This document shows positions 55,571 to 64,000 of a stretch of 64,000 bases of DNA, one piece after another. Source of the stretch: DATGPD01 sp031423015 (GTDB taxonomy: Bacteria > Planctomycetota > UBA1135 > UBA2386); NCBI GenBank assembly GCA_031423015.1, contig JANPER010000221.1, positions 1-64,000 on the forward strand, written 5' to 3'. The notes beneath the pieces are model-generated. The model was given only the letters and a program-made list of their open reading frames with translations. It made no database searches and was not told the DNA's origin. Made by a program: the position numbers and the translations under genes. Position 1 is the stretch's first letter. Every line of letters begins with the position of its first letter.

Positions 55571-55762
55571 CTACAGGCGCAGCAGGTAGGGTGTGACCAA
55601 GCGGTAGCGGTCACAGCGTCGATCAGGATCGGGACTGAAGGTGTCCTCGGAGCGCTCCGCGCGACAGGAATCGGCAACCACTCGCGCCTCCGGTTTGGCC
55701 GAGGTCGCCGCGGCGTGCGTGCCGTCGTTTGCAGCACGTTCCATCACTTGTTCAGCTGGCAT
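55571..55762 (-). CDS. 63-residue protein with perfect Shine-Dalgarno
   Basis: The frame starts at the ATG at 55762, five bases after a perfect AGGAGG, rare in this window. The product (MPAEQVMERAANDGTHAAATSAKPEARVVADSC ... ending RYRLVTPYLLRL) is soluble and has two cysteines in its middle and end regions. No family is known to me. A tail of alternating basic and hydrophobic residues might interact with a partner. It lies downstream of the FIST-permease-small protein run, about 115 bases away on the same strand, and may belong to it. Confidence 0.6.
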   Translation of the reverse strand: MPAEQVMERAANDGTHAAATSAKPEARVVADSCRAERSEDTFSPDPDRRCDRYRLVTPYLLRL

Positions 55763-55767
55763 GTGCG

Positions 55768-55773
55768 CCTCCT
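55768..55773 (-). promoter_or_regulatory. Perfect Shine-Dalgarno for the 63-residue gene
   Basis: AGGAGG on the minus strand, five bases before the ATG at 55762. It is the main argument that this short frame is translated. Confidence 0.7.
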
Positions 55774-55878
55774 GTGAAAGCCGACCGGGAAGAAGTGCGC
55801 AGAAGCTACCCGGCGGTATCCCCGCTCACAAGCTGCCAGTCGCCCGCTTGGCCTCCGCCCTCGCCGCATCCATCGATG

Positions 55879-56013
55879 TCATTGGGTGCGCGGGCCGAAG
55901 AGCCAGCCGATCACCAGAGGAAGGACGCATACGACCACATACAACGTCAGCACCGCGCGCAGCTCACGGCGCAGCGTCGGGGGCTCAGGCCGGGTCGGAG
56001 GTTGTGGCGTCAC
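55879..56013 (-). CDS. 44-residue single-span membrane protein
   Basis: The frame starts at the GTG at 56013, inside the 3' end of the permease gene (29-base overlap), and ends at 55879. The product has a Pro-rich head (VTPQPPTRPEPPTLRREL) and one clear hydrophobic span (AVLTLYVVVCVLPLVIGWLF), then a short basic tail. This is the layout of small subunits that pair with larger membrane proteins. The overlap with the permease and the shared strand support translation, but no ribosome-binding site stands out. Confidence 0.55.
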   Translation of the reverse strand: MTPQPPTRPEPPTLRRELRAVLTLYVVVCVLPLVIGWLFGPRTQ

Positions 56014-57544
56014 TAGGGATTCTCCGGAGGTCCAGGTAGGCAGCGCCGAGCACCGCCAGGCCGAGCGGCAGTGCGTAGATCGTCGGCAGGGCCGCGGCGC
56101 CGAGACCGATCATGGTCAAGGCGAGCGCGTAGGTGATGAGGCTGCCGAAGTCGAGCCCGTCACCCGTCCCGGTCCCCGAGAACGGCACGTCGCAAAAGGT
56201 TCGCAACGCCAACCGACCGACCATCACCGACACGCCCAGCGCCAGCGACGAGGTCGCGAGCGCGCGCGCCGGTCCGATCGCTGGCATGCTCACGAGCAAG
56301 AGCACGACATGGACCGGCAGCAGCACGTGCGTGGTGAGAGCGATGGCGATGCCGCGGCGCAGGAAGCTCGGTGGCAAGTGTGGACACGCGGCGAACGTCC
56401 AACGAGCCCGCGGCTCATCGCCAACACCGAGGAACGCGATCAGGAACGGCAAGTAGACGCCGGGCAGCTGCGTCGCGAGCGCCAGCAGGCGCTGCGACTT
56501 GTCAGGGTCGCGGTCCAGGAAAGCCAGGAGCCACATGCCGGCGGGCAAGCCAAACAGCGGCAGCACCTTGCCGCGAAAGCCGACGCTGCGGTACAGCATC
56601 GCGCTGGTGAAGGCGGTGACCGCGTGCAGCGTGGGGCGGGCGCGGCACAGATGCCGGTTCAGCGCCGCGAGTGGGCGCGGCGTGCGCACGCGGCGCGCGG
56701 CCTCGACCTCGCGGTCGGTCGCGAGCATGAGCGCGGCCAGCGTCAGCGTCGCGAGCCCGACCAACAGCGGCAGCCACGCCGCCCGGTCGCCAGCGATCAC
56801 CGCGCCGGCGTAGGCGGGCGGCCACGCGTACGCGAGCCACAGCGGCAGCGGTGAGTCGGCGCCCGCGCCTTTGAGGTGCGGCGCCGACAGCGCGAAAGCC
56901 ACCAGTCCGCCGAACAGCAGCAGCGCCTTGAGGGTGCCGGCTGCTAGTTGCGCGCGCGCCGTGCCGACGAGCCGAGCGAACAGACGAACCAGCAACGCGA
57001 GTGCCGCGGTGAACAAGCCGGAACACAGGCATGCCAGCAGGACGTAGAGCGGCACCGCGCGCGCGTCTTGGCCGGGCAGAAACGCGAGCAGGATCGCCGG
57101 TGGCAACGCCATGCCAATCGTCAGCAGGCAAACGTAGAAGCTCGCGTGCAGCGCGCGCGCCGCGAGCACCGTTCGACTCGACAGCGGCGAGGTCAGAACC
57201 AGCGCGCGATCGGCGCGCGCGCGGCCCTCGGCGCTCTCGTCGCCCAGGTGGCCGATGCCGACCAGGAGGGACGACAACGACAGGTTGGCGGCGGCGAAGG
57301 CGCCGGGGGGCGTGTCGGGAAACAGCAGGGCCGCGAACGCCACCGCCATGAACGCTTGGCCAAAGATCGTGGCCGTGAGGCTGCTGCTCGGTTGACCCGT
57401 CCGCCGAGTGTCAGCGAAGAAATCCAGGATCAACCAGGCATGTACCAGCGCGCGCACCGGGTGTCGCGGGAAGGTCACCGACGCGGTGACGGGCACGCCG
57501 CCCGCGCGCGGCGGCGCCAGCGTCGAGGGCTCGGTCGCGCTCAC
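55985..57544 (-). CDS. Multi-span membrane protein, exporter-permease-like
   Basis: Protein of 519 residues with about a dozen hydrophobic segments. The N-terminus is Pro/Ala-rich, and the long loop around 280-330 (REVEAARRVRTPRPLAALNRHLCRA) is basic. The segments ARADRALVLTSPLSSRTVLAARALHA and FIST-linked position suggest an ABC-2-like permease, but no ATPase is nearby and no decisive motif is seen. The GTG start overlaps the stop of the FIST gene (GTGA), and the C-terminus overlaps the 44-residue protein, so the three form one coupled unit. Confidence 0.7.
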   Translation of the reverse strand: MSATEPSTLAPPRAGGVPVTASVTFPRHPVRALVHAWLILDFFADTRRTGQPSSSLTATIFGQAFMAVAFAALLFPDTPPGAFAAANLSLSSLLVGIGHLGDESAEGRARADRALVLTSPLSSRTVLAARALHASFYVCLLTIGMALPPAILLAFLPGQDARAVPLYVLLACLCSGLFTAALALLVRLFARLVGTARAQLAAGTLKALLLFGGLVAFALSAPHLKGAGADSPLPLWLAYAWPPAYAGAVIAGDRAAWLPLLVGLATLTLAALMLATDREVEAARRVRTPRPLAALNRHLCRARPTLHAVTAFTSAMLYRSVGFRGKVLPLFGLPAGMWLLAFLDRDPDKSQRLLALATQLPGVYLPFLIAFLGVGDEPRARWTFAACPHLPPSFLRRGIAIALTTHVLLPVHVVLLLVSMPAIGPARALATSSLALGVSVMVGRLALRTFCDVPFSGTGTGDGLDFGSLITYALALTMIGLGAAALPTIYALPLGLAVLGAAYLDLRRIPSDATTSDPA

Positions 57545-58734
57545 TTGCCAGACCGCGGCGAGAACGTGGCGATCGACGCCGTGTAGCCGTGCAGGTAGGT
57601 GGTGTCGTGCACCGGGCCGATTTCACCATTGCAGAAGAAGCCGCTGAGCGGCGCATCGGCGAGTTCTTCGAAGAACAGCCGGCTGTCGTGGTCGGCCTCG
57701 CCGTACAGGCTTTGGCCGCGGCCCAGGCACGAGAACATCAACGCGCCGGCCGGCGTGTCGCCCAGCGCGCGTTGCTTCTGCAGCGCGCGCCGCAGGTCGA
57801 AGGCGCTGGTGTGATGGTCCATGACGTGGAACTGCACGCGCCGCCCCGGCGCCAACACTTCGCCGATGGTGAGCGCGCCGCCCTCTGGGTCGAAGCCGAG
57901 CACGTTGCGGATCAAGTAATCGCCGGGGCCCAGCTTCTTGGTGTCGGTGAACGGGCTCATGGCGATGCCGAGAAAGATCGGCCGCGTCGTCGCGAGTTCG
58001 CGGTCGCCCTCGTCGAGACCTTCGAGCTGCTGCTGCAAGAACTGCAGCGCCGGGAGCTGATCGACCGCGAGCAGCATGTTGTTTTCGGCGCGCGTGATGT
58101 TGCCCACCGCGCCGATCGGCTTGCAGCCCTGCGCCAGCACGGGGGCGATCGTGATGTCGCCGGTGAACACCGCCACCACCGCCCCGGCGTGATGGCAGGT
58201 GCGGCCGGCGAACAACACGTTGCCGCGCGGATGCCGGCTGCCGCTGGCGACGCCGCCGATCTTGGGCTGACCCGGGTACGCGAAGTCGAGGCCCGCGAGC
58301 AACCGATCGGCGGGAAAGTGGAACGGCTCCGGCAGCAAGAGCAGGCCGCGCGCTTGCTCCGGCATCACGCCCACGCGGTCGATCCATGCGCGCGGACTGG
58401 CGTCTTCGCTGGGTAGATCAGCAGCGGCGAGGTGCACGACGTGCGCCTGTGCGTTCGGCAGCCGGGCCAGCGTGAGGCTCAGCGCCGGGCTTCCTTCGAT
58501 CTCGCGGCGCCCGCCGATGATGCCGCCGCCGGTGCAGCCAAGCAGCGCGCGCGGCGCGAGCCGCTCATGCAGCAGCGTGGGCAAGCGATCGAGATCGAGG
58601 CCGAACGAAGTGGTCACAAAGACCACCGCGAGGTCGATCGGCCCGGGGCCGAGATCGACGCGGGCGCGATCGCAGGCTTCGGCGACGGCGTCGTCGAGCC
58701 GAGGAGACGTGGACAGGGCGCTAGCAAAGCGCAT
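57541..58734 (-). CDS. FIST sensory-domain protein
   Basis: Protein of 397 residues from the ATG at 58734 (MRFASALSTSP). A FIST N-domain (about 20-200: LAVVFVTTSFGLDL, LLGCTGGGIIGGRREIEGSPALSL) is followed by a FIST C-domain (about 205-390: GCKPIGAVGNITRAENNMLL, FSCLGRGQSLYGEADHDSRLFFEELADAPLSGFFCNGEIGPV). FIST proteins are thought to bind small molecules such as amino acids in signal transduction. It lacks an attached kinase or cyclase and instead leads the permease operon, suggesting ligand-dependent control of transport. The upstream frame to 58779 is less likely. Confidence 0.9.
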   Translation of the reverse strand: MRFASALSTSPRLDDAVAEACDRARVDLGPGPIDLAVVFVTTSFGLDLDRLPTLLHERLAPRALLGCTGGGIIGGRREIEGSPALSLTLARLPNAQAHVVHLAAADLPSEDASPRAWIDRVGVMPEQARGLLLLPEPFHFPADRLLAGLDFAYPGQPKIGGVASGSRHPRGNVLFAGRTCHHAGAVVAVFTGDITIAPVLAQGCKPIGAVGNITRAENNMLLAVDQLPALQFLQQQLEGLDEGDRELATTRPIFLGIAMSPFTDTKKLGPGDYLIRNVLGFDPEGGALTIGEVLAPGRRVQFHVMDHHTSAFDLRRALQKQRALGDTPAGALMFSCLGRGQSLYGEADHDSRLFFEELADAPLSGFFCNGEIGPVHDTTYLHGYTASIATFSPRSGK

Positions 58735-58991
58735 CGCCACGATGGTATGGCGGCGTCGCGCATCCGCAGTCATGCGCAAGAAAAACTCGCGGCGTGCGCG
58801 ACCTGGTCGCCAGTGCCGCCTTCCCTGTGCCGGGCCGATAGCGCCGTCAGGATCGGGGTTTCCGCTTCGCCGCGTCCTTGCCTCTGGTCGCTCGGAAGGT
58901 GTGACTCCGAGGGAGACCGGCCTCGACGACGGGCCGCTCCTTGCTAAAACAAACGGGGTCTGTCCCTTTCCAACTCACGTCTCGAGAACAC

Positions 58992-59885
58992 ATGCAAGCC
59001 AAGACGCTTCTCCTTTCTCTCGCCTTTGTCCTGCCGGTCGCCGCGCAGGGCGATCACAACCTGGTCACCAACGGTGACTTCACCGGCACGCTTGTGCCCT
59101 GGGTGCTCGGCGGCGGCTACAGCTGCACACCCGGGCTCGACACGACCTACGCCACGAATGGCATCACGGTGAGCGACGCCTTCGGCTGCGGCCCTGGCGG
59201 TCAGGTCACGCCGGCGCCGTACCCGGCGAACACCCTCGAGCAGACCATCACACTCGTGGCGGGCACCACCTACGAACTGCGCGCCGACGTCAGCTCGTCG
59301 CGCGCCACGTCCTCCGGCACCAACGCCGACGCGGGCAGGATCTACGCCCAAGTGAACGGCGTCGAGGTCGCGCGGATCACGTACGGCAGCATCATCATCA
59401 ACGAGACCAAGCGTGCGCACCTCTGCGGTCGCTGGGTGGCCGCGGCGAGTGGCCCTGTCCAGCTGGTGATCTTCACCGAGCGCAGCTTCCTCTGCAACGC
59501 GGGCACGCCGCGCGTCAACATCGACAACGTCAGCGTCGAGGACGTGACCGGCCCCACGTACTGCATCGTCGGCAACCGCAAGATCGGCACGACGGTCTCG
59601 TTTGCCGTCAGTGGCCAGGCGGGCGCCGCCTACGCGACGTTCATCGCTGCCGGCCAAATCACTGGCGGCATCCCGATTCCTGGGTTCAACGGCCTCTGGT
59701 GGTTGGACTTCGCATCGGTGACGTCGTTCCTGTCCGGCGCGCTCGACGGCGCGGGCAACGCGACCACACCGGTCCCGATCCCCAACAACACCGCGCTCAA
59801 GACCGTGCCGCTGTACCACCAAGCCATCTCGGTCGGCACCACCGCCGAGCTGGGCCTTTGCTTCTGCGTCGTCTTCACCAACTGA
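58992..59885 (+). CDS. Secreted protein with jelly-roll-like domain and shared C-terminal module
   Basis: Protein of 297 residues with a signal peptide (LLLSLAFVLPVAAQ). Residues about 22-190 resemble a DUF642/CBM-like jelly roll (NLVTNGDFTGTLVPWVLGG, LEQTITLVAGTTYELRADVSSS, NIDNVSVEDVTG). The rest is the module found in four other secreted proteins here (IGTTVSFAVSGQAGAAYATFIAAG, GLWWLDFASVTSFLSGALDGAG, TTPVPIPNNTALKTVPLYHQ). Carbohydrate binding outside the cell is likely. It is divergent from the FIST gene, with about 257 bases between, where both promoters should lie. Confidence 0.82.
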   Translation: MQAKTLLLSLAFVLPVAAQGDHNLVTNGDFTGTLVPWVLGGGYSCTPGLDTTYATNGITVSDAFGCGPGGQVTPAPYPANTLEQTITLVAGTTYELRADVSSSRATSSGTNADAGRIYAQVNGVEVARITYGSIIINETKRAHLCGRWVAAASGPVQLVIFTERSFLCNAGTPRVNIDNVSVEDVTGPTYCIVGNRKIGTTVSFAVSGQAGAAYATFIAAGQITGGIPIPGFNGLWWLDFASVTSFLSGALDGAGNATTPVPIPNNTALKTVPLYHQAISVGTTAELGLCFCVVFTN

Positions 59886-60036
59886 CAAGTCAGTGAGCGG
59901 CTAGACCGGGCCAGGGCGGCGCACACACTTGCGTCGCCCAAACTCTTGTTGCGTGCCGCGCAGCGTCTGCATCAGCGGTGTGGTCACGAACGACATCGCT
60001 GTCGGTCCGCAGATCCATCCGCTGCCGCCGCACCTG

Positions 60037-63000
60037 TCAGCTCGTCGCCAGGAACACCGCCTCCGCGGCGGGCGCGCGCGGCAGCCCCAGCGCGCGCTGC
60101 ACGCCTTGCGCGTACGCCGCGAGCTGCGCGGCGTAGCGCGCCGGATCAGGATCGCGATCGGTCTTCCAATCGATCACCTGCCAGGTGCCGTGCGCGTCCT
60201 GCCACAGCACGTCGATGATTCCGTGCACCACGTGGCCGTTGTCGTCCCGGTAGGTCACCGCGATCTCGCGCTCGACGTGCGCGGCGACGCGCAGGCGCGC
60301 GCACACGTCGCTGGCGTGAAAGCGCACCAGCCACGGGCGTAGCTCGGCGCGCGTGGTCGCCTCGCTGGTCACGTGCGCCAGGAGATCGTCGTCGACCGCG
60401 TGCCTCGCCAGGTCGACCAGCGCCAGGTAGGCGTGCGCGGCGCGGCCGCGTGCCTGCGCCGCGGTGCGCGCGACGCCGCCGGCGAACGCTGACGTATCGG
60501 CGTCCTCGAGCTGGCTCGGACTGACGGCGACCGGCAGCCGCGCCTGCTGCGCGGCGCGCACCGAGAGCGTGCGGTGGTTCGCGAGCGCGTGCGCGATGCG
60601 ATCGATGTCGACGTCGTCGGGCTCCGCTGTGCGCCGCCCGGCCGTCGGCGCCTCCTGCAGCGCGCGCACCACGACCCCGGCCTCGTCGAGCGGCACCGCG
60701 GCGAGATCCTTCTGCCACAACGAATCGGCGACGAGGTCGTCGTCGTCGTGCCCCAGCAGCAGCAGCTTCTCCTTGGCACGCGTCGCGGCGACGTAGAACA
60801 AGCGACGCTCTTCCGCTTCCTGGTGCCGGCCGGCCTCTTGTCGGGCGACCTGCGCCGCGCGGTTCTCGCGCTCGCCCAAGCGCACCGCGACCAACGGCCG
60901 ACCATCCGCGGTGAACGTGCGCTGCGCCGGCGTGCGATCGCCGTCGGGATCCGACGGCGGCCGGCGCGCCAGGTCGGGCACGATCACCACCGCGAACTCC
61001 AGTCCCTTGGCCGCGTGCACCGTCATGATGCGCACGGCGTCTGCGGCCTCATCGAACAGCGGACTCTCTTCGTCGTCGGTTTCCTTCAGCGTGCGCCGTT
61101 CGACCAGGCTGGCGGCCTCGGCCAGGTCGATCGGCGCGGCGCGCAGGAGCTGCTGCAAGAGGCGATCGAGGTTGGCCAGGCGCTGCGCGCCTTCGAATCC
61201 GGCGCCTTCCACCAGCAGCAACTCCTCGTGCCGAAGGATTGCCGGCAGCGCCGCGTGCAGCGGGCGGCCCTGCGTGCGCTCGTGCAGATCGCGCAAGAAG
61301 CGCATCCCGTCTTGCACCGGCCCGTCGCCGTCGCTCGGCGCACGATGATCGAACACGCCGCCCGCGCGGGTGAAGCGCAGAAGATCGCCGTCGGCGACGC
61401 CGCACAGCGTCGAGCGCAGCACGGCCAACACCGGCACCGGGTCGAACGGTCGCGCCATCGCCGCCAGCAACGCACCGGCGAGCACGATCTCGTGCCGTGA
61501 GTAGAAGCGCCGGCTGCCCTGCAGCACGTACGGCAGCTCAGCCTGCCGCAGCGGCCGCAGCAGCCACGTCGTGTCGGCGGCGGCGCGCAGCAGGATGGCG
61601 ACGTCGCTGAGCTTGGTGCCGCTGGTTTGGAGGTCGTGCAGCACCTGCACGATGGCGCGGCCTTCCCGTTGCCGGCGTTCCCACGCGCGAGCGCCGCGTT
61701 CGCTCGCGGGCAGCAGCAAGAGTTCAACCGTGGCGCCCTCGGCGTCGTCCCGCACCGCGTGCACGGGCTCGTAGCCGAGTTGATACGGCACGTCCTCGGT
61801 GAGCGTGCGCGCGCACGTGGTGTTGACGAAGCGCAGCACCGCCGGCCGGCTGCGGAAGTTGGCCGACAGCACGAGGCGTCGACCAAGTGGTGCCTCGCCG
61901 TCGCCTGCCACGTGCTGCACGGCGCGGTAGTAGGCGCCAACATCCGCACGGCGGAAGCGATACACGCTCTGCTTGGCGTCACCGACGATGAACAGGCAAG
62001 CGCGCAGCGGCAGCGCCATCGGCTCGCGCACCACGTCGCCGGCGTCGCGCGTTGGGTCGCTGGCCAGCAAGAACAGTACGTCGTACTGCAGCGGGTCGGT
62101 GTCCTGGAACTCGTCGACCAGGATCGTCTGGAAGCGCTGCGCCAGCTTCTTGCGCACCGCCGGTCGCTGCATGAGCACGTGCCGTGTCAGCAGCAACAAG
62201 TCGTCGAACGACAGTTCGCCGGCCTGCGCGCGGCTCGTGCGCTGCGTCGCGAGGAACGGCAACAAGAAGGCGCGCGCCAGCGCGATCGCTTCCTCGTCGG
62301 CCAGCAACAGCCCGCGCAGGTAGCCGCGGTGGCCGTCGAGTGCGTTGGTGGCGCGCTCGTCTTCGGTCTCTCCGAGTTCGCGCTTGCCCGCCTTCGGCGT
62401 GCCCTTGTCGAACAGCGCCTCGTCGTCGGGCGTGCGTCCCGCGCGCAGGGCGCCGCACACCGCGAGCAAGCGTTCGGCGTAGTCGCGCCACGCCGGCCGC
62501 GCGCGCGCATGGTCCGTGAGCAACGCTTGCAGATCGTGCTCGCGTTGCGCGAGGTCGGTCGGCGCGAACGGCGTCGCCAACTCGTCCCACGCTTCTTCGG
62601 GCAGGGTGAGCAGGGCAAACGCCAACTCGCGCAGCTCACTGGCGTCGAAACGGTCGAGCGCCGCGGCGTGTTCGCCCTCGGCCGCCTCGCCGAGGAATAC
62701 CAAGAACTCACGGTCGAAGCGCGCGCGCACCATCTCGTCGCTGCCGACGCGCAACACCGCGGGCAGGTCGAGGTCGGCGGCGTGCTCCTGCAGCAGGCGC
62801 AGACAGAAGCCATGGAAGGTCGCGAGCGCCAACCGATCGACATCGGCGAGGGCTTCTTCGGCGCGGCGCGCGTGCTCGGCACCGATGCCGAGCGTCGACA
62901 ACACGAACGCGTCCGAGTCGTCGAGACGTTCGCCGCGCACGAACGCTGGCACCGCGCGCAGCATGCGTACCAGGCGTTGTCGCATCTCGGCGGCGGCGTT

Positions 63001-63213
63001 CTCGGTGAACGTCACCGCCAGCACGCGGTTCGTATCCATGTGTTGGCACAAGATCGCGGCGAGCACGCGGCCCACCAGGAGCGATGTCTTGCCGGTGCCG
63101 GCGCCCGCCGTGACCACCAGGTTGTGGCTGAAGTCGGTCAGCGCCGCGTGCCGCGCGTCGTGGTCAGGAAGCACTGGCGCCTCCGAGCCCAACACCTCCG
63201 AGCATGGGGGCAT
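60037..63213 (-). CDS. addA: AddA-type helicase-nuclease
   Basis: Protein of 1058 residues. UvrD/PcrA-like helicase with AGAGTGKTSLLVGRVL (Walker A, about 35-50), AVTFTENAAAEMR, a DEFQDTDPLQYDVL Walker B, GDAKQSVYRFRRADVGAYY and MTVHAAKGLEFAVVIVPDL. The C-terminus carries a PD-(D/E)xK nuclease (HGIIDVLWQDAHGTWQVIDWKTD). It pairs with AddB to resect double-strand breaks in RecBCD-like fashion. The start at 63213 overlaps the end of addB by 50 bases, so the two are translated together. 1058 residues is somewhat below the usual 1150-1250. Confidence 0.93.
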   Translation of the reverse strand: MPPCSEVLGSEAPVLPDHDARHAALTDFSHNLVVTAGAGTGKTSLLVGRVLAAILCQHMDTNRVLAVTFTENAAAEMRQRLVRMLRAVPAFVRGERLDDSDAFVLSTLGIGAEHARRAEEALADVDRLALATFHGFCLRLLQEHAADLDLPAVLRVGSDEMVRARFDREFLVFLGEAAEGEHAAALDRFDASELRELAFALLTLPEEAWDELATPFAPTDLAQREHDLQALLTDHARARPAWRDYAERLLAVCGALRAGRTPDDEALFDKGTPKAGKRELGETEDERATNALDGHRGYLRGLLLADEEAIALARAFLLPFLATQRTSRAQAGELSFDDLLLLTRHVLMQRPAVRKKLAQRFQTILVDEFQDTDPLQYDVLFLLASDPTRDAGDVVREPMALPLRACLFIVGDAKQSVYRFRRADVGAYYRAVQHVAGDGEAPLGRRLVLSANFRSRPAVLRFVNTTCARTLTEDVPYQLGYEPVHAVRDDAEGATVELLLLPASERGARAWERRQREGRAIVQVLHDLQTSGTKLSDVAILLRAAADTTWLLRPLRQAELPYVLQGSRRFYSRHEIVLAGALLAAMARPFDPVPVLAVLRSTLCGVADGDLLRFTRAGGVFDHRAPSDGDGPVQDGMRFLRDLHERTQGRPLHAALPAILRHEELLLVEGAGFEGAQRLANLDRLLQQLLRAAPIDLAEAASLVERRTLKETDDEESPLFDEAADAVRIMTVHAAKGLEFAVVIVPDLARRPPSDPDGDRTPAQRTFTADGRPLVAVRLGERENRAAQVARQEAGRHQEAEERRLFYVAATRAKEKLLLLGHDDDDLVADSLWQKDLAAVPLDEAGVVVRALQEAPTAGRRTAEPDDVDIDRIAHALANHRTLSVRAAQQARLPVAVSPSQLEDADTSAFAGGVARTAAQARGRAAHAYLALVDLARHAVDDDLLAHVTSEATTRAELRPWLVRFHASDVCARLRVAAHVEREIAVTYRDDNGHVVHGIIDVLWQDAHGTWQVIDWKTDRDPDPARYAAQLAAYAQGVQRALGLPRAPAAEAVFLATS

Positions 63214-64000
63214 AGATCGACTTGCTGCGCAGCCCGAGGTAGCGCCGCACCTCGGCGCGGTCGGAGTTGAAGACCCGCTCGCGGCTCGGTGGGTGCAAGC
63301 GACGACAGGCGGCGCGGAAGTCGCAGAAGCGGCACACCTTGTTGGCGTCGTTGCTGGGTACGAACGTGCCCGTGGCGCGCACGTCGGCCAGCACGCGCAG
63401 GGTTTCGCGCAGCGCGTCGCTGAACTTGCCGCCGAGAAAGTCAGACGCGTAGCGCCACTTCAACCAGAACTCGCCGTTGGCCAAAAGCTCCGGTTGCACC
63501 GCACGCACGCCGAGGTCGCGCAACTCGGCGTTCAGCGTCTGCTCGGCCATCGCGGCGTACACCGGCATCTGCAGGCGCCGACCCTTCAAGATGTCCGACG
63601 TCGACAACACCGCGCCCGGGTTGTTGCCGGTCTTGTAGTCGATCACGCGCAACGACCCATCGGCGAGGCGATCGATGCGGTCGGCACGGCCACGCATCGC
63701 GAGTTCGCGACCACCGCCGAGCGCGACTCGGCCCTCCATCTTGTGTTCTTGGTGCAGCGGCGTGATGCCGTAGCTGCGCAGCGCGCGCGCGTCGTCGGCG
63801 AAGCTCAGCGCCACCGCGCGCGACCACTGCCGCACCAAGATGCGGTGCAGGGCCGGCAGCGTGTGCGCGAGCGGCGAGTTCGCGCGCAGCATCGCGTCGA
63901 GGCGCGGTGCCAGCTCGCTGGCCAACAGCGTGGCGTCGATGTCGGTCGCGTCGCCTGCCGCGGCGACCAGGCGCGGGTGCAGTTCGGCCATGAGCGCGTG
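63164..64000 (-). CDS. addB: AddB-type nuclease/helicase subunit, C-terminal part
   Basis: Only the last 279 residues are inside the window; the gene continues past 64000. Visible are the PD-(D/E)xK core (MRGRADRIDRLADGSLRVIDYKTG) and the iron-sulfur cluster end (KVCRFCDFRAACRRL) with the C-x2-C-x5-C spacing of AddB and related nucleases. With AddA it forms the break-resection complex. The Met at 63991 is internal, as the frame stays open to the window edge. Confidence 0.85.
   Translation of the reverse strand, partial: HALMAELHPRLVAAAGDATDIDATLLASELAPRLDAMLRANSPLAHTLPALHRILVRQWSRAVALSFADDARALRSYGITPLHQEHKMEGRVALGGGRELAMRGRADRIDRLADGSLRVIDYKTGNNPGAVLSTSDILKGRRLQMPVYAAMAEQTLNAELRDLGVRAVQPELLANGEFWLKWRYASDFLGGKFSDALRETLRVLADVRATGTFVPSNDANKVCRFCDFRAACRRLHPPSRERVFNSDRAEVRRYLGLRSKSIYAPMLGGVGLGGASAS

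Overview
The window is GC-rich, densely packed bacterial chromosome, most likely from the phylum Planctomycetota. Several things point there: a small DUF1580-like regulator; an ECF-type sigma factor overlapping a Ser/Thr kinase fused to a SUMF1/FGE-like domain; DUF3500, DUF547 and DUF2752 proteins; and large secreted repeat proteins (SBBP propeller, ELWxxDGT, kelch-like TWEWxG) ending in one shared C-terminal module. The family-level calls are recognised from sequence alone. The phylum is an inference, and no rRNA is present to confirm it.

Layout. 1-4.55 kb is a decayed integrative element: a frameshifted, C-terminally truncated tyrosine integrase, an orphan protein with a PD-(D/E)xK-like motif, a terminase-small-subunit-like HTH protein, a DUF1580-like protein, tRNA-Arg-like debris, and a 28-base copy of a tRNA/tmRNA 3' end marking the right junction. 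4.66-10.1 kb (minus) holds a FrnE-type DsbA, transaldolase and CarB. 10.3-12 kb has a DUF433 antitoxin with a beheaded DUF5615 toxin and a secreted GH43-like propeller. 12.1-17.9 kb carries RecQ and the sigma factor/kinase pair. 17.9-24.9 kb holds a frameshifted PLP decarboxylase, a radical SAM enzyme overlapping a nucleoside hydrolase, a DUF547 lipoprotein coupled to a MauE/DoxX-like membrane protein, and AroB coupled to an unlisted 46-residue ORF.

24.9-29 kb has an AhpD-like protein, a Nudix-like protein, an esterase and FolC. 29-36.2 kb is a cluster of secreted repeat-protein genes together with broken relatives. 36.4-46.3 kb contains DUF2752, RsgA, GluQ-RS, an alkaline phosphatase lipoprotein, and a DUF3500-TrmH-RarA-membrane protein-DUF72 run with ATGA-type overlaps. 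46.5-53 kb has a TlpA-like protein with a CPIS site, a Q-rich secreted protein interrupted by an in-frame TGA, RecD2, ribosomal protein S21 and an RluA-type pseudouridine synthase. 53.3-60 kb holds a kelch-like secreted protein, a FIST-permease-44-residue membrane protein operon, a 63-residue ORF with a perfect Shine-Dalgarno, and another secreted protein. The right edge is AddA plus the C-terminal part of AddB.

Themes: DNA repair and recombination genes are frequent (recQ, rarA, recD2, addAB). Gene starts often overlap upstream stops (ATGA/GTGA), indicating translational coupling. Many loci show decay: frameshifts, an in-frame stop and truncated paralogues. Some single-base lesions could be assembly errors, so each is given with its alternative reading.
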